Part shown: in pieces, positions 1 to 12,200 of the stretch
Layout: every line of letters begins with the position of its first letter
How positions within the stretch are numbered: position 1 is the stretch's first letter
Source: Nematostella vectensis
Taxonomy: Eukaryota; Cnidaria; Anthozoa; Actiniaria; Edwardsiidae
DNA: 64,000 nt
Direction of reading: 5' to 3'
NCBI RefSeq assembly: GCF_932526225.1
Contig: NC_064040.1
Span: 10,764,856-10,828,855, forward strand
Program-made: the position numbers and the translations under genes
The notes under the pieces: model-generated
Databases searched by the model: none
What the model was told of the DNA's origin: nothing
The model's input: the letters and a program-made list of their open reading frames with translations, nothing else

Positions 1-329
1 CCCCTCCACTAATGGCCTTTCCCTTAGTAGAGAACATAAACAAAGGACAAACCATGAAGGTATTCGGTGAGTGGACTGTAATCCCCAAAATATAACTAAA
101 TCTCATGTAGTCACAGGTGTTCGACCGGAGTCCCAGACCCCGCATCTGCTCGCGGGTCATCTCTTAGCACAGGAAACCCGGTCAAAACACCTGGAATTAT
201 GTTAATAAATCTAAAATAGACCTAGTCTCCCTCGCATTCTGGACTCGTAACACTAGTTTGCGCTTGTGAGGGAGACAGAAACAGACCAGACTCGTTGTCC
301 GCATAAAAATATAAAAACGAAGCACTTAC

Positions 330-3245
330 CCGCCTCGCCGGTCGTTCCTGAGATGATGTTACTCAGTATATACCCGACGGTGTTAGACGCGTTGACAAAG
401 AACTCGTAACGATTATACGGCAGAAGTCCAGCATATTCAAACTCTCTCCCGGCATACTCCACGCGTGCAGCCCTCTCAACACGTAACTCCGTCTCCATGG
501 TAATGGACCCGCGCACGATAAAGCGACCGCTGACCATCAGATTATAGAATAGTCGCCCGTTAGGTACGGCCACGTGGGACCAGTTTGCGCGAACGGTGGT
601 CGGGTTAATGAGGGTAGCGGTGAGGTGTACGGTGCCGTTAGGAGCGATCTCTTGGGTGTAGGCGACGGCTTCTTCGCCTGGGTTGCAGCCCTTGATGGTG
701 CACATGTGAACGCGGTAGGTGTGGCGGCTGTACGGTGGGAACTCTGTGGCCGTGTAGTTCTGCTTGGTGGTCGCGTTCAAGACTGGGACGACCCCTCCGT
801 CCTCGTAAATCTCGTAGCGGGTGATGACACCGTTCGGGTTCAACGGGTCACGGATGATCACTAGGAGTGAACTGGGACTCAACGCGATCACTCTCGGTGC
901 CGGGATCCCGCTAGGAATACCGGACACCGTCCGGGCCGTGGAAGCGTTACTGACCGTCCCGCCGCCATTCGTGAAGGCCTTGACTCGGACGTAGTACAAG
1001 GTGCCGGTTATAAGTCCATCTATTTCCGCGCTGAGTTGGCGTTCAGAACCATTGTACGCCACTCTGTACTCTGAGGGTACGTCCACGGTAGCCATCAAAA
1101 CTTCGTAACCGATAAGTTTACCGTTGGGTTTAGTTGGCTGATCCCATTGAACATGCAATGAGTCATTGCCCTGTACTACAATACTGGGTGACTTAAGTCC
1201 CTCAGGGGGGAGCTCCCCGGTACGTGTTTTGAGGGCGGGGCCAAGGGTGCACCCCTCCGCGGTACAAGCGAGTAGCTGCAGGGTATACTCGTTGTATACT
1301 TCAAGGCCGGAGATGTTGAACGCCCGCGTGAGCCCGCTATACATCAGACGACCGTCTAGCGTTAGGTTGTAGAGGGTGATGACCCCGTTCGGCTTGGCGG
1401 GAGGGGTCCATGTGAGGATAAAGGCGAAGGGTGCGGCCTTTACAGTGGGGGTAGGGACTTCTTCAGGAGCTGTTGGATAGAAAGGACAAAACAGTATTAG
1501 AGTAATATATGGGAAACTTTCCCCTCCGGCAGAACGTAAAAGAGATAAAATGGATGAAAGACTCGTTTATTCACCTAACCGGACCTAAGGGAACTAGAAC
1601 CCGAACTGTTTTCCCGCTAGTTCAGAGTACATTACCGATAACTCGAATTTCTAAACGAGTTATGAAGAGCCAACTGTAATCTTAACTGCCATGCCAATAA
1701 TTCGATTGATCATCCATAAAAAAGACTGGAAATCTAAACACGTTTCGAGGGATCTTTGTAAGGATGTTTATTTATATTGGTTTGTGTTGCCCCAAGCCTC
1801 TTTCCTATTATCTTTCCATTGATCAGCTTAACAAACGTTCTCTATTATCTTTTCATTGACCAGCTTAACCAGAAGTTCTCTACTAGCTTTTCATTGACCA
1901 GCTTAACAAGCAGTTCAGGCCAATTCTCTAAAACTTGTTTGGTGATGAAAAACCTTGAAAGCCCCAAAGTATATCACAGGACACGGGCACATATCTTGGG
2001 ATGGGTGCACATCACACACCCTCGAACAATCACGGCTATTCGCATGTGAAATGAATCCATCAGGTTGGAGTGCAATGCAAGGCATCATGGGTGTCACGCA
2101 AGTGTGACCTTACCTGCTTGTAGTGTAGTCACGCTGAGGCCTGGCCCCTCGGCACTACCCCCCTGGGTATACGCCGCCACTTGCACACGGTATGTTGTGT
2201 ACGGCGTCAGATTTGTTATTGTCACATTCAGCAGGGCGGGGTCAGACACGCGGAAATCCACAGGATTACCGCTTGCGAAAGCGTCATAGGCTCGTATGAC
2301 GTAGTGCGTGATGAGGCCGTTTTGTAGAGTTGGGGGATTCCAGGTGACGCTAGCTGTGCGACCGCCCTTTAAGGGGACAGCGGATGTCGGCGCAGAAAGA
2401 CCTTGTGGATCTGACAAAAAAACGCGTTACATTAAGACTGCTGTTTTACGCTTTTGCACAATACCGAGTCATACAAAGCACGCGTTACCGTCGGTAAATC
2501 TAAGGTAAAAGAGATACATTGGATTTTAGAGGACTTCGTGTAAGACTAATAATCATGGATTGTGCAGGCGCGCACACCCCCCTTGGCGGTCAATAAGTGG
2601 TCTTCAAATACTATGTTTTTACCATATAATACTATGACTGCGCACCCCGTCCCCCCTCATTCAATCCTGTGTACGCGCCTGTTGTGGTTATTCTTAAAGA
2701 AGGCCAATCACGCCGCCATTTTATGCTCCCGCTCAATGCCGAGTCACGCAAAGCATCCATTTCCATCGGCTAATTCAAGTGAGTAACCAATACATTTTCA
2801 ATCACATATCTTCAACAATGTATTAAACTTCATTCGTACATTTTTATTTTGAGGTTTCCTTACGAATAAGTCGCTTTATTATAAACAATAAAAATAGAGT
2901 GGTTCATTGGTATTTTTTAAGTTCTCTTGGAAACAGACTTTTGTAATCTCGAAAGTGAATAAAATAACAACAGGGTGGCCGGTCGACTAATAGTCTTTAT
3001 AAAATAATGATAAATTACGAATAATAAAAAAAAGATTAACGTTTTTGGGGTGCGAATGCTTATCAGAAATAAGATGAAAAATAGTCAACGTGGTTCATTT
3101 CCCCTCTTCTCCCGAGTCCCCCTACTCCTGCGCCCAGGCTTGGTTACCCTGACCTTACCTCCTTGCCCGCTGCGCATGTACATCCAAGCACTATCCGCTG
3201 ACCCGCTTGTACCGGCTTGGAAACTGCTCACTCTGTACAGGTAGT
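330..3245 (-). CDS. USH2A: Usherin exons 14-16: FN3 remainder and further FN3 domains
   Basis: Exons 3245-3159, 2410-2114 and 1469-330, residues 1904-2411. The 87-nt exon 14 (DYLYRVSSFQAGTSGSA) completes the FN3 split by the LamG pair. Exon 15 is one FN3 (ASVTWNPPTLQNG). Exon 16 encodes about four FN3s with the WxxPxxPNG turn, including HVQWDQPTKPNG. All three exons start and end in phase 1, the usual FN3 exon phase. The gene continues past base 330 to the left; bases 1-329 look intronic. Confidence 0.88.
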
Positions 3246-6200
3246 CTAAATAAAGAAAAGAAAATGTAAGCAGCATATTAAACAAAAGTAACATAAATGC
3301 AAAAAATATAAAAGTAAATATAATTTAAAAGCAAGAAGTTCTCAACTAAAACACCTCACCTCACCACTAAACCACAAACACATTCGGTTTTATTTAGGGA
3401 ACCTCTCAAACATTGGATAATCTAATTTAACACAACAACAAGCCACAAACCTGTAAACGGCTGTACGCCAGTGTCGAAATACCGCACAGTATTTTGGGTA
3501 GTGATGACAGTGCTCTGGAATACTGCGCATGCGCTACTGGGTTGGGTGACATTCAGTGTTTTATTAGAAACACATCCATCTAAGTCGGAGTTTCTCATTG
3601 CCAGTACCTCCCGACCAAACAGAACATTCGTGTCGGTTGTTACGTCCCGGATGCAACCACCAAAGGTATCCTGAATATCTAGTCCTGCTTTATTAGCTGC
3701 CGCGACTGCATTGTTATTGTCCAGCGGTATCCCGCCAATGTACAAGGGAGATGTAACTGCGATTTTATCAACAGCGGTCTCAACGTTTTTGACCCCATCG
3801 ACGGTGAAGACGAAGCTAAAGTTTCCGACTCCAGTGATTTCCACACGATGCCAGAACCCATCGCATAGGTCATTGGCGACCGCGGAAGTATACACAGCTT
3901 CTTTTAGAGGGCTTTGTAACCGCACCTTAATTTGGCCGCTGACCAGTGAGACCGCGACGTGGGATGAAGGCCCGTAGGTGAATAACAAGAGTCCGGACTT
4001 GAAGTATGTCCGGAAAGAGAGGGAAAGTACGAAAATGCCGTTACCCCCATTGAAGACGCTGGGAGCGAGAGCTATGTAACCACCGCCTCGTAGTAAAACC
4101 CCGGGTAAGTTCTTCTTCTCGTTGTCACGGACAGGACAGGCGTTCATGACCGGGTCCACACCCTCCTTAGCGACCGCTTGTTCCCACTGCCACGGACCAC
4201 TCCCCTGTGACGTCACACTTTTAATACAACCAATGAATGGGTACCGGCCCACTCTGGCCGCGGGAGGATCGGAACGAGTGATGATGAAATCTGTGGGTAG
4301 CCCGCCAATGTAGACACCGGTCCCCATGGAGATGAAAGTGCTGGCGCCGGAACTTGAACCAGAAGCCGTGTAGATCCCATCTACTGTCAAAGTACCGACA
4401 CTATCTTTACGAGTCAACTGTAAGCGATGCCATTGGTTGTCATCGAAAGTGACGGCTGCGCTAACAGTGAAGGCCGCTGGTCCAGTTTGACAGTCAAAGA
4501 TGAACCAGGGTTTCCCCTCGCGGAGCACCACAGCAAGCAGGTCCGCTTGCGAGCTGTCCGATAGAAACAGGATCAAACCATCGGGATACTGGGTGCGGAA
4601 CCACAACTCGATCTCATTGGTAGTACCCTCTCTGACGTAACTTCCCGGAAATTTGTAATACCCGTTGCCCGGGAAATGAGCACCAGCGATCACTTCAGGT
4701 GGGGGGTAGTGCATTGCGGCAAAAGCGCGCGAAAGGTTATACGCCGGTGGCAGTGGACCATTTGGAGTCTGGGGCTGAGTCCAGTTCAGCGTGGCGGAAG
4801 TAGAATTGGTATGGATTACTTCCGGTTCACCTTGACCTTCCGGTGCGGCTGGCAATGTCCGCGCCGAAGCTTGGGAACTGGGGCCTGTGCACGCGTAGCT
4901 ATTGCAGGCGGAAACAGTGAACTTGTAATCGCTGTAAGGCCGTAAGCCCACGACCTCTAATGACGTAACGTTGACTTCTTGTTGCTTAGCAACAATGTTG
5001 TGTGCGGGTGGGCTGTAAGTCTTTACAATGTATCTTTCAATGATACCGTTTGGAGTCTGGGGAGGAGACCACGTGACTTGTACTGAGCTACTGCTTGCCG
5101 GTGATGCGCTCGGGCTCATTGCAGACTCACCGGAGGGCACTGTTAAAAGAAAAAAAAAACACTTGAATATGGAAAAAGTACAAATAACAGCATGAAATAA
5201 ATTACGATTCAAACATAGAAAACACTGAAAAGTCGGAAAGAGTCACTAGAGCGAACAACGACATCCTTTCAGATGTGTCTTAGGTAGACAAAAAGTTATA
5301 TTAAACTAGCACATATTTCTAAGGGTAGGCACTCCTTATAAATTCGATTTGCTCTGTTTTTTGTAATAAAAACCTCCTAATATCCTTTGACCCGGTCTTA
5401 AAAACTCCAAATATTTTAACAGTCTAATTTAAAAAGTTTTTCTCAGGAAAATTAAAATATTCACTTAACGTAAAATACACGAAACATTTTTTATCAAGAA
5501 AAGGTTATAATTTCGATCATATTTGATGGGGAATTGTTTACATTGCTTGTAGTAATAGCTGCATTAAGCCATCGCAAAATATTATCACTTTTTGTTTGAT
5601 TTAATGGAAACGTAAAAAACCTTATATATTGAAACCATATAAATCAGACCAGAAAAGTAGAATCTCTTGACAAACATCATCGATCGCTAAAATGGAAAAA
5701 AACAAAATATACAGTGGGGCCCGACCGGGAATTGAACCCGGGACCTCTCGCACCCTAAGCGAGAATCATGCCTCTAGACCATCGGGCCGATTGAAAATAT
5801 TAAGTAAAATAAACTGGTTTCTATCCGTTGCTCTTTGTCATTTATTCATTGATGTCTGGTACCCGTCAAATTGAGTTACGGGTTAACCCGTCACCCTCGG
5901 GTCACGGACTTCAACAACTAGAAAAATATTGTTTTACATATAAATTTTCTAATGCTTCTACTTGTCTTCTTTAAAAAAAAAACATACGGGTACTTATTTA
6001 ATAATGAACTTCATTTTTAAAAAAACGTGCAAAGCTACATTTTGCGACAGAAGAACAATAAAAAGCAAAATAAACATTTATGCGTTGGCCGGGAATCGAA
6101 CCCGGGTCAACTGCTTGGAAGGCAGCTATGCTCACCACTATACCACCAACGCATTGGTGATTGCTACAAGATAGTTTATCGGTTTTATTTGGGGAATCCC

Positions 6201-9200
6201 TGCACTGATTACAATCAACTCATTGTCTATGGTGAAACTCACAGCCCCTTCAAGGCGTCAAATAGCCAGCGGCCATGAAGGAAATACTAGAAATTCGAAG
6301 AGAATGCGTTAAATTGAAAGATGATAGGGGCACTACGCTGTGGTAGAACAAGATACAAATACTGTTAAGAGCTCTGCTTTTTATTTCTACCACTATAATT
6401 ATTTATTATGATTAACGACTTTTTTTCAACGTTATGGAGTAAAATCGAGGAATTTACAATTGCCGAATACGTCAGCTTGCGCGCCTTTGTTTGAGCAGTT
6501 GTAAAACTATAAAACACAAAAAATATATCCATAAATAGAACCAAAAGCAGTTAAAACTATTTCTTTTGTTTCTTTATATTAAAAAATGTATTTATCTATT
6601 AAAAACTGTATAAAATTGTTTTTTAGCATATTTTTAAGGGAATGACGGTGAGTTATGAGTTGTGAGTATAAAAGCAATAGAACTTAATAGTGCTTATAAA
6701 AAAAATTAGCAAATTGAATTGGTCAATTCCTTTTTGAAATAGCTGCAAGTTCACTTTTTCAAGATGGCGTCAACTTGATGGCTACGTAAAATCTATGACT
6801 TCGAACTGAAATAGCGAGCCACTGTTACGTCGATTCTAGACGACTAATAAAACAACGCCTTCTTCTATTGGTTCGAAGCAGGATGGTAGAGTTAAAAACA
6901 TCGGAAACATATAAAAGTATCATGAAAACAAAATATGAAGTACCAACCTCCCTCGGCAGTCCGCTGTCTCCTCCATTCACTGCTCGTATCACCGCTGGTC
7001 GGGGCCGTGTAAGTCACAACCCGAAACTCGTATTCTGTAAAGGGAGTTAGTCCGCTGACCGATGTGTTACGCGGGTCCTCGGGGTTATTTTGGGGATACA
7101 GTTTAAACTTCAAAGTTCCAGCTCCAGAGAACGGCCTCCCCCGCATATAGATCTCATACATGTATATATTCCCATTAGGCACCGGGGGCTCATCCCAGGT
7201 CACGTGGACCACCGTACCGCCAGGCTGCGGGCTCACGGTAGGCATCGGCTGGAAGTCGGGAGCTGTCGTCAATGTTGTGATAGACGTCGGAACACTTCGG
7301 CGGCATCCGCCAGAGTTACAAGCCACCACTGTAAAGCTATAATTAGTAAATGGTCTCAGATTGTCAACGCTCGCGCTCAGAGACAGTCCTGCGAAGTGCA
7401 CGATTTCCGACGAATTCCGATTGTTTACCGACAGAAGTCGATACTCTGTCAAAATACCGTTCGGGGCGTTCGGAGCGGTCCACGATGCCTTCACGCTCCT
7501 CGGCTGAATATCGGTAATCGATGGCTGGTCGATACTTTCCGGTGCGTCTTCGAGCGTCCGTGCCTCACCGTTGTTCGCACTCCGCGTAGAGCCAGCCTCG
7601 GTGTAGGTAATGATGTAATAAATATAGAGAGTGTCGGGCTGTAGGTTGGTGTCGTTGTACCCCCGGATCACACCTCGGTAGACCTCTGTGCCGTTCCTGT
7701 AAAGCTCGTAGCGAAGGATGATCCCGTTCGGGTTATCTGGGGGGGACCACGCCAGGTCGAGTCTACGCGATGAGCTGACAGTGATCACTGGAGCGGGTTG
7801 CTGTGACGGAACTGAAATCATACAATGGCTTATGTTTAAGAAAAATATCTGCATTGGGGAAATCTTTTAAGTGTGAGGTAAAACATGTTTGTCTTTCTTA
7901 TAAGTTTCTATAGGTGGAAGCAAGGGGGATGAGAATTAGTCTTCGCTGTTTTATTTATGCGATGCGCTCCTTGCGTTTAGTTAGAAGACCTGGTCAAGCC
8001 TTTTTATCAGTTGGGCAAGTCTCATTTATCGCTTCGACGTTGGCCCTTGCGCCACGACAGCTGCCTTGACCGGGTTTTCTAGGTAAACACAGAGAGAGCG
8101 TCGCATGAAAGAAACAACAATCAAATCAAAATTTAAAATACAGCCTGACAAACTGTCCCTCCTGCCCTTTTAGTTGTATATCTGAGCACATACATACCTC
8201 CGCTGCATCCGAAGTCGTTGTTAACCTGTAGGTTCTGCGTGCCATCTTTGCAAGTATCACACTTGTCTCCCTGGACGTTTGGCTTGCAATTGCACTTGCC
8301 CGAGTCGTCACATGTGTCTGACAGACTCCCGGCCATGTTACAGTTACACGGCTTGCAGCTAGTGACAAAGACATGTGAGGAGTAAGACCTGGCTTCCAAA
8401 AATAATGATAAAGAATCGAATCATGCCCCCAAGTAAAGTAAAGTTGGGATTTTACAGCTATTACTATTTTTAACTATGAATTTTAAGCTATGACTTTGTT
8501 TTAGCTATGCCTTTTTTAGCTATGAATTTTCTATAGCTTTGTCTTTTTTTGGCTATGACTATTTTTAGCTACGACTATTTTTATGCTATGACTATTTTTT
8601 AGCTACGACTATTTTTGGATATGACTATTTTTAGCTACGACTATTTTTATGCTATGACTATTTTTGGCTACGACTCTTGGCTACAACTACTTTTTCGGCT
8701 ACGACTATTTTTTTAACAATGCCAATTTCTTTCTTTTTTAGCTACGACTATTTTTAACTACGGCTATTTTTAACTACGGCTATTTTTAGCTACGCCTATT
8801 TTGTAGCTACAACCAAGAGAGCATAAGATAAGAGAGGGACACTTTGGTATTACCCGCGCGCCATGTCGATTCCGAATCCGGCTATTTTTAGTAACCACCA
8901 CCCCACCACTGCGCGTGAGGATTTGCTCCTTTTATTTTGTCCTACTCCCCCGCGGGTTGCGTGTTGTTGTTTTGACAACTCGATAGGAATGAAAAGAGAT
9001 CATGTAAAATAACTCGGAAGAAGAAAACAAGTCTAACTTAAGTTACCAAGATTGGCAAATATACTCACAGAAAGCTAAATCCTTGAAATAGTTTGACTGT
9101 TTTGGTTTGTCTGAGCGGCGAAGTCAAATGAGAAAGAAAAAACCGACGAGCGATAAAATGGCTGATACTGCGTTTTATTCAAATCCCGACACCAGCTTGT

Positions 9201-12200
9201 ATTATAACAACATAATAATATAACATATAATAATAACAACATCAAAGAAATACAGTAATATCTCCCTCTTTATTTTCTCACTTTTACAAAAGCTCAGATA
9301 CTTCAGCTTGCTGGCTTTGATCATCACAATAAAAACGCATCCCTCGTTACAAGGATAGGTTTATGAAATGTATTTTTCTTGGATTCCTTCTCAATTCACC
9401 GGAATATTAACAAAAATCAAAATTATATCTAATGTCTAACTTACAGATTTCGTTTGACCACTGGGAAGATAATGAATGTTGAGAAACCACGAAGAAGCAG
9501 CAAGTTAGAGCAAAAACGGTGATTGAAGCACGAGGTTTTCCGCTCTTGATTTTGAATGAAGTCTCGTTTTGGAAATCTTGCAATCCTCGAAGTACTACAT
9601 CCCCTTAATAAACTGCAACTGCCCGTATCCTTGATGCTAGAATTAAATTTTCGATGGTATTTGTGCAAATAGGGTGTTTTTTCGGTTTCATGTCACAAAA
9701 TAGCGGCAAACAACAAGATGTAAATGCCAAAGCGCGGGGGTAGGGTGAGTAAAGATGCTCAAGCGCAGTGGTGGGGTGGTGGTTACTAACAATAGCCGGA
9801 TTCGGAATCGACATGGCGCGCGGGTAATACCCAAAGTGTCCCTCTCTTATCTTATGCTCTCTTGCTACAACCTTTTTTTTAGCTAAGCCTATTTTTAGCT
9901 ACGACTATGTTAAGCTACGCTACGCCTATTTTGTAGCTACAACCTCTTTTTTAGCTACGGCTTTTAGCTTTACCCATAAGACAAGCAACTCACCTTCCGG
10001 GGCCTCCATAGCTTCCCGGCATGCACCTGTCGCACCTGCGCCCGCCGATATTCGGCTTACACTGGCAGTAACCCGTGGAGTTACAGTTGGTGGCCAGAGA
10101 GCCAGATGCGTCACAGTTACAAGGACTGCAGCCATAACCACTGGGATTCCAGTAGTAAGCGGAGACGCATTGATCGCAGCGAAGCCCTTGGACGTTGGTA
10201 AGGCAGGCACACTTGCCATTACTACCACTGCACTCGAGTTCGCCTGTGGATTTTGAGAAGTACAGTGGATTTCTGTAAATAAGGACGTCATTTTACCCCT
10301 CCTTCCCACAGCCCCTCACTTCACCCCTATTTCCCACAGCCCATCACTTCAAAATCCTTCCCACAGCCCCTAGCCTGAGTATCAGGAGATTTTATTTTTC
10401 AAAAGTCGGAGAGGAAAAATAAAAGTAGGCCTGACATAAATACTAGACGCGACGCCTTCAGCCCCTTTAACTTGTAACTTTATGCTAAATGATTTGAAAC
10501 GCAAAGATAGTTCACGGCTCAGGAGATTTACGATTTAAGTATATGACTGCAGATCCATACATCACTAAATTACTACAGGATATTCACATCATCAATTTAC
10601 TACAGGCTTTTTCGTCTAAATAGACAAACCGCTGCTTGAACACAAATGCCATTATTTGATAAGCTCACTCCATCAACATTTCGCGGGAAGCGCCGCAAAC
10701 AATTCCAAGCATCTGAAGCATTCTGCGTATATTCGGCGCCTGGTCTGTCTAAAAATTTATAGCAACTACCAATGATGTATTTAGTATTAAGCAGCTATTA
10801 TGACATCCAGCGCCTTTGATATAACTAGTAGATCTTCGCTTCAAAAAACGATACCAATGAGAAATAAACACACGCAATGACCGGCCTTGGCAAAATCCAT
10901 ATTTTTTTTTTGTAATGTTATAGAAAACGATTTCTCTGATTCTGCTAACGCAAGGTCAAAAGCACTTTTGGAGTCCGCCATTACTCTGAGAACGAGCAGT
11001 CGACGGGCTAGGGTACTATATATAGCTGAACCAATCAGCGCGTCCCATTCGAGTGCCCTTTGTTTTTTTGACCATCCAGGAGCCATGCCGGAATCCGGCA
11101 GGAGAACATGCGATTTGAACAGTACTTGTATCAGTCCCTTGTCTTGTTTCTCGCCGGCACAATAGGAACATAGGAGGGCCTGATACTCAGGTTACACTGC
11201 CCCTCATTTCACCACTCATACTATGCCCACTCACCTGCTGGCGTACGGTCCCCGCCCAGGGTCCCCTTGGGGTTACAATTGCACGCTTGACACCCCTCCG
11301 GATTACTGCTGCTGAGGTTGAAGTATCCCTTCATGCATTGCCCGCAGGTCGGCTCTCTCACGTATTTCTTGCACGTGCAGTTCCCAGAAGACACCTCACA
11401 AGTAAGGGACGACCCTTGGATACCCTTTGGATCGCACGAACACAGGGAGCACCCGTCCTGGTTGACTGTTGTGAGGTTGTAGTACCCAGTCTTGCACCGG
11501 TCGCAAGTCTTACCCTCGACGTAAGTCTTACAATAGCACTGGCCATTGGTCTTGTCGCATGTGTTAACTAGACCAGGTTTGGCGCCGATGGTAGAGCAAT
11601 TACAGGTCTTGCAGCCCGAGCTATCAAGAGAATGGTATCCGTCCTCACACAAGTGACACCGAAGCCCTGTGGAGCCTGCTTTACATCGGCATTGACCGCT
11701 GCCCGCGTCACACACACTTCCGGGTAACGTACCAAACGGGTCACACTCACAAGCTCTGCAACCGGAAGGGTCGTTGTCACGCAATCCGTAAAACCCACTC
11801 TCACACGTGTCACACGTTCTTCCTGTCACGTTAGACTTGCAATAACACTGGCCGCGACTTTGGTCACATGACGCATTTCTGTTCACGGTGCCAGCAGTGT
11901 TACACCCGCATGTCACGCAACCGGTGCTGTGGCTTGACTTGAGATCGTAAAAGCCAGGTTTACACGCGTCGCATTGGCGTCCCTGAGTGTATTGTTTGCA
12001 TTCGCACTGGCCCGCTATGACACCGGGCGTGCTGTCATCCTGAGAGAAAAACAAATACCATTCAAGCTCCTTTATTGAATTATGACTTGAAGACTTTGGT
12101 TCCGACATGTGATACAAATCTTTTAATGCCCAAATAAGATCAATGCGAGTGAGATGTGATATGTGAGTGAGATGTAGCGAGCTAGATACAATACGTTTAT

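Noticed and set aside
7090..7644. Plus ORF of 184 codons
   Set aside because: Antisense shadow of usherin exon 12, whose minus frame encodes clear FN3 domains.
10841..11165. Overlapping ORFs of 81 and 92 codons on opposite strands
   Set aside because: They lie in a usherin intron, have no domain features, and contain a long T-run typical of intronic sequence.
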